This document shows positions 7,513-15,814 of a stretch of 64,000 nt of DNA, piece after piece. Origin of the DNA: Pleurocapsa minor GSE-CHR-MK 17-07R (GTDB lineage Bacteria > Chloroflexota > Anaerolineae > Aggregatilineales > Phototrophicaceae). Under the pieces are notes generated by a model. It saw nothing but the letters and a program-made list of their open reading frames with translations. It ran no database searches and had not been told where the DNA came from. Made by a program: the position numbers and the translations under genes. Where the stretch lies: assembly GCA_019359125.1 (NCBI GenBank), contig JAHHHY010000004.1, positions 62,001 through 126,000 on the forward strand, read 5' to 3'. The stretch's first letter is position 1; each line of letters opens with the position of its first letter.

Positions 7513-9255
7513 CTAGGTGTCTTTCTGGTCAGGATGATGCGGTTTTTCGGGCACACGATGCGGGACAATCAGCCTGAATGTGCTGCCCTTACCAATCGTG
7601 CTGCACACACTCACGCTGCCGCCGTGCATCGTCGCGCAGTCTTTCACAATCGTGAGGCCGAAGCCGGTGCCAGGAAACTGGTCGCTGTTCCGGCCGCGGA
7701 AAAACGGCGTGAACAGATTGGCCTGGTCTTCTTCGGGGATGCCGATGCCGCTGTCGCTGACGGCCAGCTCGAGCTGGCCGTTCTTCTCGACCAGCGTGAT
7801 GCGGATCAGGCCTCCGGCAGGCGAATACTTGATCGCGTTGTTGACCAGGTTCTCGACGGCGCGGGTGTACTGGCGCCTGTCGATCAGCACCGGCCCCAGC
7901 GCGCGGGCAGGCGGATCATAGGTGATCTGATGGCTGCCACCGCTGCGCACCTCGGCAGCCCCCACCACGTGCTGAATCAGGTCATTCAGCAGCACCGGCT
8001 CGAGATGCAGCGGCAGCGGATTAAACGCATTCTGCATCATTGCGGCAATTTCGCCGATCAGGTCGGTCAGCGTGCCCACGCTGCTGCGAATAGTGGTCAG
8101 GCGGTCGTGACGGCGCTCCGGCGTCATGCGGTCAAAATGGCCTTCCAGCAGGTCGGTCGCCGTGCGAATCTGGGCCAGCGGCGTGCGAAACTCATGCGAG
8201 ATGGTCATCATGACCTTGTTCTTGACTTCGTTAAGCTGGCGTTCCTTTTCGACCTCGGCCTTGAGACGCTCGGTCTCGATACGGTCCAGCTCCGCCTTGC
8301 GGTAGTTGGTTACGTCGGTGCCAATGCCATAGAAATAGGTTGGCTTGCCCGTTTTTGTATCGAGTATGGGTGTGCGGATGACATTGATCCAGCGCGTCTT
8401 TCCATCTCGCGTGATCAGGCGAAACTCGTTTTCGCTGGGCAGTCCACTCAACACAGGCGTGATTGCATCCAGCATGTCGGCCACATCGTCAGGATGCACT
8501 ATTGTATGCAGACCCCCCTGTTCGATGTCTTTCCAGTCGTATCCAGAAAGGCGCTTGAAGGCATCTTCGGTCATCCAGTCCACGACTACCCTGCCATTGC
8601 GGATGAAGCATCCGAATGCATAGTCGCTCATCATGTCGCTGATCATGCGGTAACGTGTTTCGCTGACTTGCAGCCGCTGGCGCCGCTCGTCTTCCAGGCG
8701 CTCACGAAATGCCATCGCCACGATGATGAGCAGCGAAAACACCAGCACATACACCAGCTCCTGCGAGATGACGAGCTGCATCACGATGCCCCGGTTGATG
8801 AGCGGAATCAGCAAAATGATGACGCTGATGACCAGCGTGGCATACACGGCCTGTCGCGTGGAATAGATAATGGCCGTGAACAGGATGATGAGGACGGAGA
8901 ATTTGAGCGCGCCGATCGTCGGTTGTCCGGTAATCAGCACATGCAGGAACAGGATGCTGCCGCCGAACACGATCAGCACGAAGCCCGCCAGACGCCAGTA
9001 GCCGCGCCGCCAGATGGCGTAGGTGACGAACATGGACGCGATTGAAATGCTGAGGGGCGTGGCTTCAGGATTGCGGATGGGCAGCCAGCCGATCAGGGCG
9101 AAAATGACCAGCGTCAGCATCTGCACGCTGAACGAGCCCAGCACCATCCAGCCCAGCAGGCGGGCGCGGGCGCGCTCGTCGGGATCGGTGATATCCGGAT
9201 GCGGCTCTGTGAGCGACTGAAGAATGCGGGTAATCTCGCTGCGGATAGCGACCAT
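7513..9255 (-). CDS. Membrane sensor histidine kinase with PAS domain
   Basis: The 580-residue protein has about six membrane segments (35-185), a coiled stretch, a PAS domain (about 200-320), a HisKA domain with phospho-acceptor His354 in TISHEFRTPL, and a HATPase domain. The ATPase shows the N box (VNNAIKYSP, about 471-479), G1 (DSGIGIPEED, 501-510) and G2 (GTGFGLTIV, 529-537). It should autophosphorylate on His354 and pass the phosphate to a response regulator. No response regulator is encoded in this window, so it is an orphan kinase. The amidase gene follows directly. Confidence 0.92.
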   Translation of the reverse strand: MVAIRSEITRILQSLTEPHPDITDPDERARARLLGWMVLGSFSVQMLTLVIFALIGWLPIRNPEATPLSISIASMFVTYAIWRRGYWRLAGFVLIVFGGSILFLHVLITGQPTIGALKFSVLIILFTAIIYSTRQAVYATLVISVIILLIPLINRGIVMQLVISQELVYVLVFSLLIIVAMAFRERLEDERRQRLQVSETRYRMISDMMSDYAFGCFIRNGRVVVDWMTEDAFKRLSGYDWKDIEQGGLHTIVHPDDVADMLDAITPVLSGLPSENEFRLITRDGKTRWINVIRTPILDTKTGKPTYFYGIGTDVTNYRKAELDRIETERLKAEVEKERQLNEVKNKVMMTISHEFRTPLAQIRTATDLLEGHFDRMTPERRHDRLTTIRSSVGTLTDLIGEIAAMMQNAFNPLPLHLEPVLLNDLIQHVVGAAEVRSGGSHQITYDPPARALGPVLIDRRQYTRAVENLVNNAIKYSPAGGLIRITLVEKNGQLELAVSDSGIGIPEEDQANLFTPFFRGRNSDQFPGTGFGLTIVKDCATMHGGSVSVCSTIGKGSTFRLIVPHRVPEKPHHPDQKDT

Positions 9256-9355
9256 GTCACTTTCTGTCTGTGCAGGCCAGCGCCTGTCACCCTGCTGACG
9301 AAAACGCGAGGGGCTGCTAATTCTGCGCTGCCCCTCGCACTGTCGGCTGATGCAC

Positions 9356-10435
9356 TTATGGAATCGGGTATTTGTCCAGCTCGTCCATCAGTTCGTTGAA
9401 CTGCGGGATGTACAACTGCTGCTTGGCATCGCTCATGGCGACGGCCGGATTCGGATGCACTTCCACCATCAGGCCGTCCGCGCCGCTGGCCTTGGCCACG
9501 CGCCCCAGCGGCATGGCGATATCGCGGCGGCCCGCGCTGTGCGAGATATCCACCACCACCGGCAGATGCGATTCCAGCTTCAGCACCGCCACGCCGCCAA
9601 TGTCCAGCGTGTTGCGCGTCGATTTCTCATACGTGCGGATGCCGCGCTCGATCAGGATCACGTTCGGATTGCCGCTGCTGACGATGTATTCGGCGGCATA
9701 CATAAATTCTTCCAGCGTGGCGGCCAGGCCGCGCTTCAGGATGACCGGCTTGTTGATCTTGCCCAGCGCGCGCAGCAGGAAACTGTTCTGCATATTGCGG
9801 GCGCCCACCCAGAAGATGTCGACATAGTCCAGCATCATATCGATCTGGCTCTTGTCCATGATTTCGCTGGTGATGAACATGTTGTACTTGTTGGCCACCT
9901 GGCGGGCAATCTGCAGGCCTTCCTCGCCCATGCCCTGGAATTCATACGGGGACGTGCGCGGTTTGTAGGCCATGCCGCGCAGGATCTTCACGCCGCGGGC
10001 ATTCAGCGCGGCAGCGGTTTCATCCATCTGCTCATAGCTCTCCACGGCGCACGGCCCGGAGATGATCTGGAAGCTGCCATCGCCAATTTTGGTCACGCCG
10101 TCGGGCAGCGTGATGATCGTGCGCTCGTCCGCGCTCTTGCGCTGGACACGAATTTTCGCTTTGGCCTGCGATTCTTCCAGCGCCAGCGAGGCGCGAAAAA
10201 TCTCGCGGAACAGGGCCTTGATCGTCTCGTTCGAGAACGGGCCTTTATTGGCCAGCTCGAGCGCCGTCAGCATCTGGGCCTCGCGGGACGGGTCGTAATG
10301 TTCGCTGCCCAGTTCCGTCAGCACCTTGCCGATCTCGGTCACGACACGGGCGCGGGCGCTCAGCAGCTCCAGCAGCTGCATATTGATAACATCGATCTGC
10401 GAACGCAGGTCCTGCAAACTGTCTTGCGAAGTCAT
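9356..10435 (-). CDS. aroF: Bifunctional chorismate mutase / 3-deoxy-7-phosphoheptulonate synthase
   Basis: The 359-residue protein has an AroQ-type chorismate mutase domain at about 1-90 (LQDLRSQIDVINMQLLELL) fused to a DAHP synthase barrel that begins near IISGPCAVES. This is the AroA(G) arrangement of Bacillus subtilis, where the mutase domain acts as an allosteric sensor of chorismate or prephenate for the first step of the shikimate pathway. GGGGAAAAC precedes the ATG. The leader contains a 7-bp stem (10471-10490). No aromatic amino acid genes are adjacent. Confidence 0.92.
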   Translation of the reverse strand: MTSQDSLQDLRSQIDVINMQLLELLSARARVVTEIGKVLTELGSEHYDPSREAQMLTALELANKGPFSNETIKALFREIFRASLALEESQAKAKIRVQRKSADERTIITLPDGVTKIGDGSFQIISGPCAVESYEQMDETAAALNARGVKILRGMAYKPRTSPYEFQGMGEEGLQIARQVANKYNMFITSEIMDKSQIDMMLDYVDIFWVGARNMQNSFLLRALGKINKPVILKRGLAATLEEFMYAAEYIVSSGNPNVILIERGIRTYEKSTRNTLDIGGVAVLKLESHLPVVVDISHSAGRRDIAMPLGRVAKASGADGLMVEVHPNPAVAMSDAKQQLYIPQFNELMDELDKYPIP

Positions 10436-10470
10436 GTTTTCCCCGATTGATTCTCACCGACGCGAAACGG

Positions 10471-10507
10471 CCATCCCGCTCATGGGATGGCGCATGCACG
10501 CATTATA
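10471..10507 (-). promoter_or_regulatory. Possible aroF leader hairpin and -10 box
   Basis: On the minus strand TATAAT lies at 10507-10502, about 65 bases before the aroF start. CCATCCC and GGGATGG (10471-10490) can pair in the leader between them. No convincing -35 element is present. A regulatory role for the hairpin is a guess. Confidence 0.4.
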
Positions 10508-10583
10508 TCGCTAGTGTAATTCAAAGGCAGATATTGGACAGTAAATGCCTAATACTTAGGCGAAGACGAGCAGGCGCCCCTGG

Positions 10584-12032
10584 CTAGGGCGCGTCGGCCA
10601 GCGTGACCGTGGGCACGGTCGCCCGGAAAGAGGTGTCCTGCGCGGGCGGGGAAAACAGCGCGACGGCCAGCAGCAGCCCCAGAATGGCGGCCGCCAGGGC
10701 CATCGCAGCGGCCATGCGGGCAGGAATCTGACGCTGCATCTGCGCGCGGAAGGCCGGGTCGCGGATCAGCTCGGCCGGGCGAAAGCCAGGCGCGCGCGGC
10801 AGGCCGTCTGCCGCTTCAGCCAGCTTACGCACCGGCGCAGCCAGCGCCGGGCCACGCGATGACGTCGTCACCACCCTGCCCGTGCCGACATTGTCCAGCA
10901 GCCACGACTGCATCAGCCCGCTCACTAGCGTGACGCCATCGGCTGATGTATGCGCCATTTCAACATACTCCAGCCCGCGCAGCGCCGACCGGATCGCCGT
11001 CATATCCATCGGCAGCTCACCCTGGGCCAGGAAATTCTCAATCGCGCCGGGGTCGACACGCTTCAGCGGGTCGCTGTAATGCAACTGGCTGACCGCGCCC
11101 AGCACGCGTTTTTCCGGCGGCGTCAGACGCAGATAAGCCGCCCGAAAGTCGGCCTCGGCATAGCGATAGAGCGCGGCGGTGTGCGACCGGATATCCTCTG
11201 GCGAGACCACCATCAGGTCATTGACCGTCTCCCAGCGCCGGAACAGCAGATAGCCCAGATGCTGCACCAGGGCGGGCTCGCCGCCGGTCAGCTTCTGCGC
11301 GGCGGTCACCGCATCATCGCCGACCGAATAGCAGCCAACCGCCGGGCCGGTCAGCAGCCAGCGCGTCTCCGACTCGCTCAGGTTATTCAGGCGATGGGTG
11401 TCTTTCAGGCCGATCAGCGGGGCAAAGCCATCCACGTCGGCCTCATATTCAGCGTCGAGGGTCAGCGCCATGCCCAGCCCGCCAAACTGGCGAATCAGGC
11501 CATGCAGAAAAGAAAATGTATCGGGGGGCAGCGCGCCGGAACGAATCGCAAACAGCATGCGCTCGGCATCATCAAAGCACAGCGCCAGCTTTCGTCCGCG
11601 CATGGCCGCCAGCGCAATCGGCAGGAAGGACCCCGCCAGCCAGGTGCGCGCGGTCTCGTGCGTCGGCTCTTCCAGGTCCATCAGCCGCTGCAGGCTGACG
11701 CCGCTGGCCACCATGCCCTCGGTCACCGCCTGCGCGATGGCCAGAATCAGGTCCAGCTCACTGTCCAGCACCGCCTCGCGCATGAACAGCAGCGCCACCA
11801 CATGCGTATCCGCAAACGTGCCCTCGGCCGCCAGCAGCACGGCCGTCTTGCCGATATGCTGCCGCCCGACGATGCACAGTGAGCGCGTGGCGTTGGGCGC
11901 CGGATCGTTGAACTGGCGATGCAGGTGGCCCAGCACATCTTTGCGTCCGGCAAAAGGCACGCCGCCGTAGTCGATGTCGGCCAGATCATCGTTCAGGTCA
12001 TGGTGGTACGGATTGACGCGATTCATATCCAT
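10584..12032 (-). CDS. STAND-like P-loop ATPase with C-terminal membrane anchor
   Basis: The 482-residue protein has Walker A GRQHIGKT (56-63) and a Walker B-like LALCFDDAE (149-157). A helical region follows (TRWLLTGPAVG... to LLFRRWETV), with a winged-helix-like part after that and one hydrophobic helix near the C-terminus (MAAAMALAAAILGLLLAVAL). This resembles AAA_16/STAND ATPases used in signalling, with the ATPase facing the cytoplasm. The ATG at 12032 is 8 bases after a TATAAT box and lacks a ribosome binding site, which suggests a leaderless message. A second ATG 6 bases on is also possible. The function is unknown. Confidence 0.75.
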   Translation of the reverse strand: MDMNRVNPYHHDLNDDLADIDYGGVPFAGRKDVLGHLHRQFNDPAPNATRSLCIVGRQHIGKTAVLLAAEGTFADTHVVALLFMREAVLDSELDLILAIAQAVTEGMVASGVSLQRLMDLEEPTHETARTWLAGSFLPIALAAMRGRKLALCFDDAERMLFAIRSGALPPDTFSFLHGLIRQFGGLGMALTLDAEYEADVDGFAPLIGLKDTHRLNNLSESETRWLLTGPAVGCYSVGDDAVTAAQKLTGGEPALVQHLGYLLFRRWETVNDLMVVSPEDIRSHTAALYRYAEADFRAAYLRLTPPEKRVLGAVSQLHYSDPLKRVDPGAIENFLAQGELPMDMTAIRSALRGLEYVEMAHTSADGVTLVSGLMQSWLLDNVGTGRVVTTSSRGPALAAPVRKLAEAADGLPRAPGFRPAELIRDPAFRAQMQRQIPARMAAAMALAAAILGLLLAVALFSPPAQDTSFRATVPTVTLADAP

Positions 12033-12038
12033 AGAAAC

Positions 12039-12069
12039 GGATTATACACACTTTCGTGGTGTATAATCC
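12039..12069. promoter_or_regulatory. Palindromic divergent promoter
   Basis: GGATTATACAC and its exact reverse complement GTGTATAATCC are separated by 9 bases. Each arm contains TATAAT reading outward: 12046-12041 serves the ATPase gene on the minus strand, and 12062-12067 serves the nucleotide kinase on the plus strand. Neither side has a recognisable -35 box. The symmetry could also make this a repressor operator. Confidence 0.65.
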
Positions 12070-12113
12070 CGCCAGTTATCGCCCCATTGGCTTTGAAACA
12101 GGTAGGGAATTCG

Positions 12114-12692
12114 TTGGTCGCAAATCAACCTCGCAGACGGCAGGCGCTGGCGCTTGTCGGGATGCCCGGATCGGGCAAATCGGTGTGTGCAGCCCATCTG
12201 GAATCGATGGGCTTTTTTCAGTTTCGTTTCGGCAGCATCGTCGTCAACGAAGTGGCGCACCGCGGCTGGCCGCTGACGCCGGAAAACGAGCGCATCGTGC
12301 GCGAAGAACTGCGCGCCCAGGACGGCATGGCCGCGATCGCGCGGCGCGCCCTGCCCATCCTGCGCGATGCGCTGGAACAGCACCCGTGCATCGTCATCGA
12401 CGGGCTGTACAGCTGGAGCGAGTATCGCCTGCTGAAGCAGGAGCTGGATGCGGACCTGGTCATCGTGGCGGTGGTGAGCGAACGCGCCCTGCGCTATGCG
12501 CGCCTGGCCTCGCGCACGGAGCGCCCGCTGACAGCCGCGGAAGCCGAGACACGCGATATCGCCGAAATCGAGCATCTGGAAAAAGGCGGCCCGATCGCGC
12601 TGGCCGATTTTACCCTGCTGAACAATGGCTCTCAGGACGCGCTGGTCGACCAGCTTGCCCACGTGCTGGCCACCATCGATTTTACGCGCTGA
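12114..12692 (+). CDS. P-loop nucleotide kinase related to dephospho-CoA kinase / UPF0200
   Basis: The 192-residue protein has Walker A GMPGSGKS (16-23) very near its N-terminus. Its C-terminal half (RDIAEIEHLEKGGPIALAD, then NNGSQDALVDQL) matches the pattern of archaeal UPF0200 nucleotide kinases and dephospho-CoA kinases. The frame is open further upstream, but TTG at 12114 is chosen because AGGTAGGG sits just before it and the glycine loop then lies at the usual depth. The true phosphate acceptor is not known. It is read from the palindromic promoter at 12039-12069. Confidence 0.72.
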   Translation: MVANQPRRRQALALVGMPGSGKSVCAAHLESMGFFQFRFGSIVVNEVAHRGWPLTPENERIVREELRAQDGMAAIARRALPILRDALEQHPCIVIDGLYSWSEYRLLKQELDADLVIVAVVSERALRYARLASRTERPLTAAEAETRDIAEIEHLEKGGPIALADFTLLNNGSQDALVDQLAHVLATIDFTR

Positions 12693-12717
12693 ATACATCC
12701 GCCGCGCAACTCGATGC

Positions 12718-12733
12718 TATACTGTACGTAATG
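12718..12733 (+). promoter_or_regulatory. -10 box seven bases before a start codon (leaderless type)
   Basis: TATACT (12718-12723) is followed by 7 bases and then ATG at 12731. Transcription would begin at or next to the start codon. No -35 element is evident. Confidence 0.5.
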
Positions 12734-13213
12734 GTTTCTAACCCGTGGTATCCAGAAAGAGATGTGAGCATGGCCGCACCCGCCCCTGATATTTCAGCAA
12801 ACAGCCCGGAACGCACCCTGAAAGTCTTCAAGGAAAGCAAGTGGCGGCCAGGATTCTGGGTCCGCGCCATCCTGTCACTGTCAATCTGGTACTGGACGGT
12901 ATACATCCACAACCGCATCGAGCTGACCAACCGACGCATCATCCAGAAGCGCGGCACATGGCTGTCGCGCAACGAGACATCGATCCTGCTTGCGAACATC
13001 ACCGACGTGACCGTCAACCAGTCGTTCCTGGGGCGCGTGTTTAACTACGGGGATATCGCCATCAGCTCGGCAGGCAGCAGCGGCGCTGAAATCGCCAAGC
13101 TGGGCATCAGCGATGCGCCGCATCTGCGCGACCTGGTGTTTGACCTGCGCGATGGCCGCCTGGACGAAACGCAGATTGCCCAGGTGATGGAAAAGAAGGC
13201 CAAAGACGTCTAG
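12731..13213 (+). CDS. Bacterial PH-domain (bPH2) membrane-associated protein
   Basis: The 160-residue protein has a hydrophobic stretch (FWVRAILSLSIWYWTVYI) followed by a bPH2-type domain. The domain shows IELTNRRIIQKRG, then ILLANITDVTVNQSFLGR and YGDIAI, the hallmark strands of the YdbT/YdbS family. The role of such domains is not well defined, and envelope stress has been suggested for relatives. ATG at 12731 follows TATACT by 7 bases. A second in-frame ATG at 12770 has AGAAAGAG upstream and would give 147 residues. The 3' end overlaps the convergent DUF952 gene by 4 bases. Confidence 0.75.
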   Translation: MVSNPWYPERDVSMAAPAPDISANSPERTLKVFKESKWRPGFWVRAILSLSIWYWTVYIHNRIELTNRRIIQKRGTWLSRNETSILLANITDVTVNQSFLGRVFNYGDIAISSAGSSGAEIAKLGISDAPHLRDLVFDLRDGRLDETQIAQVMEKKAKDV

Positions 13214-13581
13214 AGCTGTGGCGGGGCGAATTTCCCATCCGGGCCGGGCGCATACGGGATGACATTCACCACGGCATCCAGGTTGATCGGCCCGTACAGG
13301 TGCGGAAAATCGCCCAGATCCACCAGCTCATCGCTGTCCGGCACCGGAAAAGGATGCGCGGCCGCCTCGTATTTCAGCGGGGCGGTCAGGTTTTCGCTTT
13401 CGATCACCAGCAGCAGCAGGTCCTCGCTGCCAGTGTAAAAGCGATTCGCCACGAACGGGATCTGTTCCGGCGTGGAAAAATGGATGAATCCCTCAGCCGC
13501 CAGCGACGGCGGCGCATACCTCGGCTCGTGTTTGGCATGCGCCCATACATCCTGTGCAATCAGGTGCAGGATAATCGTCAC
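13210..13581 (-). CDS. DUF952 family protein
   Basis: The 123-residue protein begins MTIILHLIAQDVWAHA and contains GFIHFSTPEQIPFVANRFY and FPHLYGPINLDAVVNVIPY, the three conserved blocks of DUF952. The family looks related to the ADP-ribosyltransferase/Tpt1 fold, but no activity is established. Its ATG overlaps the stop of the GNAT gene by 4 bases (13578-13581), so the two are translationally coupled. Confidence 0.85.
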   Translation of the reverse strand: MTIILHLIAQDVWAHAKHEPRYAPPSLAAEGFIHFSTPEQIPFVANRFYTGSEDLLLLVIESENLTAPLKYEAAAHPFPVPDSDELVDLGDFPHLYGPINLDAVVNVIPYAPGPDGKFAPPQL

Positions 13582-14060
13582 AGCACAATCTCCAGCTCAA
13601 TTTCGTCATAAAGGGGAATGCCATCGTCGCCAGTCGCCGGGATTTCAGGCTTGATCGCGCGTGCCCGTGTGACCGCATCACGGTAGAGCGCCGACAGCCG
13701 GAATCCGCGCTTCTGATACCAGCGCAGCGCATCGGTATTGTCGTTGGTGGTCACCAGCCACACGCGGCGGCTGCCTTTTTCGCGGGCCGCCTGAAGCACC
13801 GCCTCCACCAGCTGGCTGCCCGCGCCCGAGCCTTCGATCGAGCTGTGCAGCGACACCAGCTCGCAGTCGCCCTGGCCGTCAAAGGCATAGCTGGCCAGGC
13901 CCGATGGCTCGTCGTCCACCAGCGCGATAAAGGCCGGAAGCTCTGGCAGTTCGTGGCGCTGCCCGCGCGAGACAATCGCTTCGGAACCCCAGAACACGCG
14001 CCAGGCATTGCGCGCCCAATCCATATCATGCGGGGCGAGCGGGCGAATCATCACGGTCAT
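13578..14060 (-). CDS. GNAT family N-acetyltransferase
   Basis: The 160-residue protein has the acetyl-CoA loop in EGSGAGSQLVEAVL and the downstream block NTDALRWYQKRGF, which is typical of GNAT enzymes. GAGGAAGGAC stands before the ATG and supports the start. It is the first gene of a two-gene operon with the DUF952 gene. The acceptor (small molecule or protein) cannot be inferred. Confidence 0.88.
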   Translation of the reverse strand: MTVMIRPLAPHDMDWARNAWRVFWGSEAIVSRGQRHELPELPAFIALVDDEPSGLASYAFDGQGDCELVSLHSSIEGSGAGSQLVEAVLQAAREKGSRRVWLVTTNDNTDALRWYQKRGFRLSALYRDAVTRARAIKPEIPATGDDGIPLYDEIELEIVL

Positions 14061-14169
14061 GGCGTGTCCTTCCTCATGTGCACCGGATCACAGGCGACGG
14101 GTGCATTGGCACAGACATATCGCGCCTAAGAGATTAGCCGCTGCCGCCGTTGATGTCCACTTTGTGGCA

Positions 14170-15006
14170 CTACAGCGACACGAAACCGGCGCTTTCGCAC
14201 AGCGCACGTGTCTCGTCCAGCAGGCCCAGCATCGCCCGCTGTGCGCCCGGTAAATCGGCTGATCCCAGCGCATCGCCCACCCGCGCCGCGAAGCCGTCCG
14301 GCCGTGCTGCGAAGCGATCCACTGCCGCCGCCGACCCCTTCTCGTTGATGAAGTAGGCCTCGTTCAGCCCATACAACGCCTGAATCAGGCAGGCCGCCGC
14401 GCGAAACAGACACCCGTGCACATGCAGCGCATCCCCTCTGACGGCACTTTTCTCGCACACGCTCAGCGAAAACCCGGCTTCCCACAGCCCGCCCTGGATG
14501 ACTGCCTGTTTCAGCGCGGGCGGATACGGCAGGGCACGCCGCTTGAGCGCATCGACCTCGCCATACGGATCCTCCAGCGGGATGCACAGCGCGGCCTCGG
14601 CCAGATAGATATGCGTGTGAAAGGCGTGCGGATGCCCCGGCTGATAATGTGCCACCGGGCTGCCCGCGATGCACGCGCTGATATAGTCATGCACGCGCGG
14701 CAGATTGCGGTACAGCCAGTCGACGCGCTGGCCGCCGATCGTCAGCCATGCCCCGCCGTTGATCCACTGGCCCCACGCGCCGGTCGCCGTCACCGCATCG
14801 CCGCTGCCGGAGTCATCCAGTTCAGCGGCCAGCCTGCGCAGCGCCTCCAGATCGAGCGGCTCTTTAGGGTCATAGTACAGCGCCAGGTCGATATCGCTGG
14901 AGGCATCAGCGGCCCCGCGCGCATACGACCCGCCCAGCACGACAGCGCGCACACCATCGACGTCGATCAGCCGTGCGGCTACGTCTTCAGCCAGCCCAGG
15001 AATCAC
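14170..15006 (-). CDS. Nucleotidyltransferase domain protein
   Basis: The 278-residue protein has the pol-beta superfamily motif GSYARG (26-31) followed by the metal-binding SSDIDLAL with Asp38 and Asp40. A long helical C-terminal part of about 150 residues follows, like the substrate domain of aminoglycoside or lincosamide nucleotidyltransferases. It could modify a small molecule or act as an antitoxin-type transferase, but no toxin partner is adjacent. Its ATG overlaps the stop of the upstream DUF4177-like gene by 4 bases. Confidence 0.8.
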   Translation of the reverse strand: MIPGLAEDVAARLIDVDGVRAVVLGGSYARGAADASSDIDLALYYDPKEPLDLEALRRLAAELDDSGSGDAVTATGAWGQWINGGAWLTIGGQRVDWLYRNLPRVHDYISACIAGSPVAHYQPGHPHAFHTHIYLAEAALCIPLEDPYGEVDALKRRALPYPPALKQAVIQGGLWEAGFSLSVCEKSAVRGDALHVHGCLFRAAACLIQALYGLNEAYFINEKGSAAAVDRFAARPDGFAARVGDALGSADLPGAQRAMLGLLDETRALCESAGFVSL

Positions 15007-15296
15007 GGGCTCTTCTCCTCAAGCGGGCGCTTGAACGTGCAGAAATATGTGAATGCCCATGTCCTCCCGCCACTGCCTGCATCGGCTACCAGTACATCGG
15101 CATTGCGCCCCACGTTCACCGGCATGATCTGGATCAGCTCCCAGCCCTGCGCGCCATAGGCGTTCAGCAGCGGAATGAGCGACTCAGGCGTATAGATTGG
15201 CATGCCCTCTTTCCATGAGTAGTTTGCCACCAGAAAGTCTTCCTCGCGCTTGCTGTCGGCCTTCAGAAACGTCGTGATGTACTCCCAGCGAACCAT
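15003..15296 (-). CDS. DUF4177-like small protein
   Basis: The 97-residue protein begins MVRWEYITTFLKAD and contains LNAYGAQGWELIQIMPV, the W-E-Y ... G-W-E-L pattern of DUF4177. It ends with FTYFCTFKRPLE. AGGGAGG lies 7 bases before ATG 15296, so this start is preferred over an open frame extending 14 codons upstream. It is coupled to the nucleotidyltransferase gene by a 4-base overlap. Function unknown. Confidence 0.7.
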   Translation of the reverse strand: MVRWEYITTFLKADSKREEDFLVANYSWKEGMPIYTPESLIPLLNAYGAQGWELIQIMPVNVGRNADVLVADAGSGGRTWAFTYFCTFKRPLEEKSP

Positions 15297-15391
15297 CGGG
15301 CATCCTCCCTGAAAACAAAGATGCAGGGCGAAGGCCACCTGCGCCCGCGCCCTGCATCTGCCATCGAGTTTCGTGCTGCTTGCCCTGCGGG

Positions 15392-15775
15392 CTATTCCGG
15401 CAGGCGAACGATCATCTCAATTTCGACACGCGCATCCAGCGGCAGACGCGCCGCCTGAATGGTCGTCCGGGCGGGAGCAACCTGGAAATAGGTCGCGTAG
15501 ACCGCGTTCATCGCCGCAAAGTCGCCCATATCGGCCAGATACACCGTGCTCTTGACGACATCCTCGAAGGTCGCGCCGGCTGCCTCGATCACGCCGCGCA
15601 GGTTCTCAAACACGCGCGCGGTCTGGGCGCCAATATCGCCCTCCACCAGCTTGCCAGTGGCCGGGTCGAGCGGGGTCTGGCCGGCAGTGAACAGAAACCC
15701 GCCCGCCACGATGCCCTGGTTATACGGCCCCAGCGCGGCCGGAGCCTTGTCTGTTTTGATAATCTGTTTTGCCAT
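15392..15775 (-). CDS. ridA: RidA-family enamine/imine deaminase
   Basis: The 127-residue protein has the standard length and motifs of RidA: GPYNQGIVAGGFLFTAGQ, then VVKSTVYLADMGDFAAMN and the catalytic loop PARTTIQAARLP with Arg103. Arg103 sits where RidA enzymes bind the carboxylate of 2-aminoacrylate. The enzyme speeds hydrolysis of reactive enamines formed by PLP enzymes. AGGTGACT precedes the ATG. It lies 39 bases after the stop of the large kinase gene on the same strand and could be co-transcribed with it. Confidence 0.93.
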   Translation of the reverse strand: MAKQIIKTDKAPAALGPYNQGIVAGGFLFTAGQTPLDPATGKLVEGDIGAQTARVFENLRGVIEAAGATFEDVVKSTVYLADMGDFAAMNAVYATYFQVAPARTTIQAARLPLDARVEIEMIVRLPE

Positions 15776-15814
15776 GAGTCACCTGTCCCTGTCAGCGAAT
15801 CTGTGCAGTGCGCC

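Noticed and set aside
6640-9045. Very long plus-strand open frame opposite the amidase and sensor kinase
   Set aside because: It runs antisense across two genes with complete catalytic motifs. Its product is rich in His, Arg, Gln and Ala with no domain, which is a common shadow in GC-rich coding DNA.
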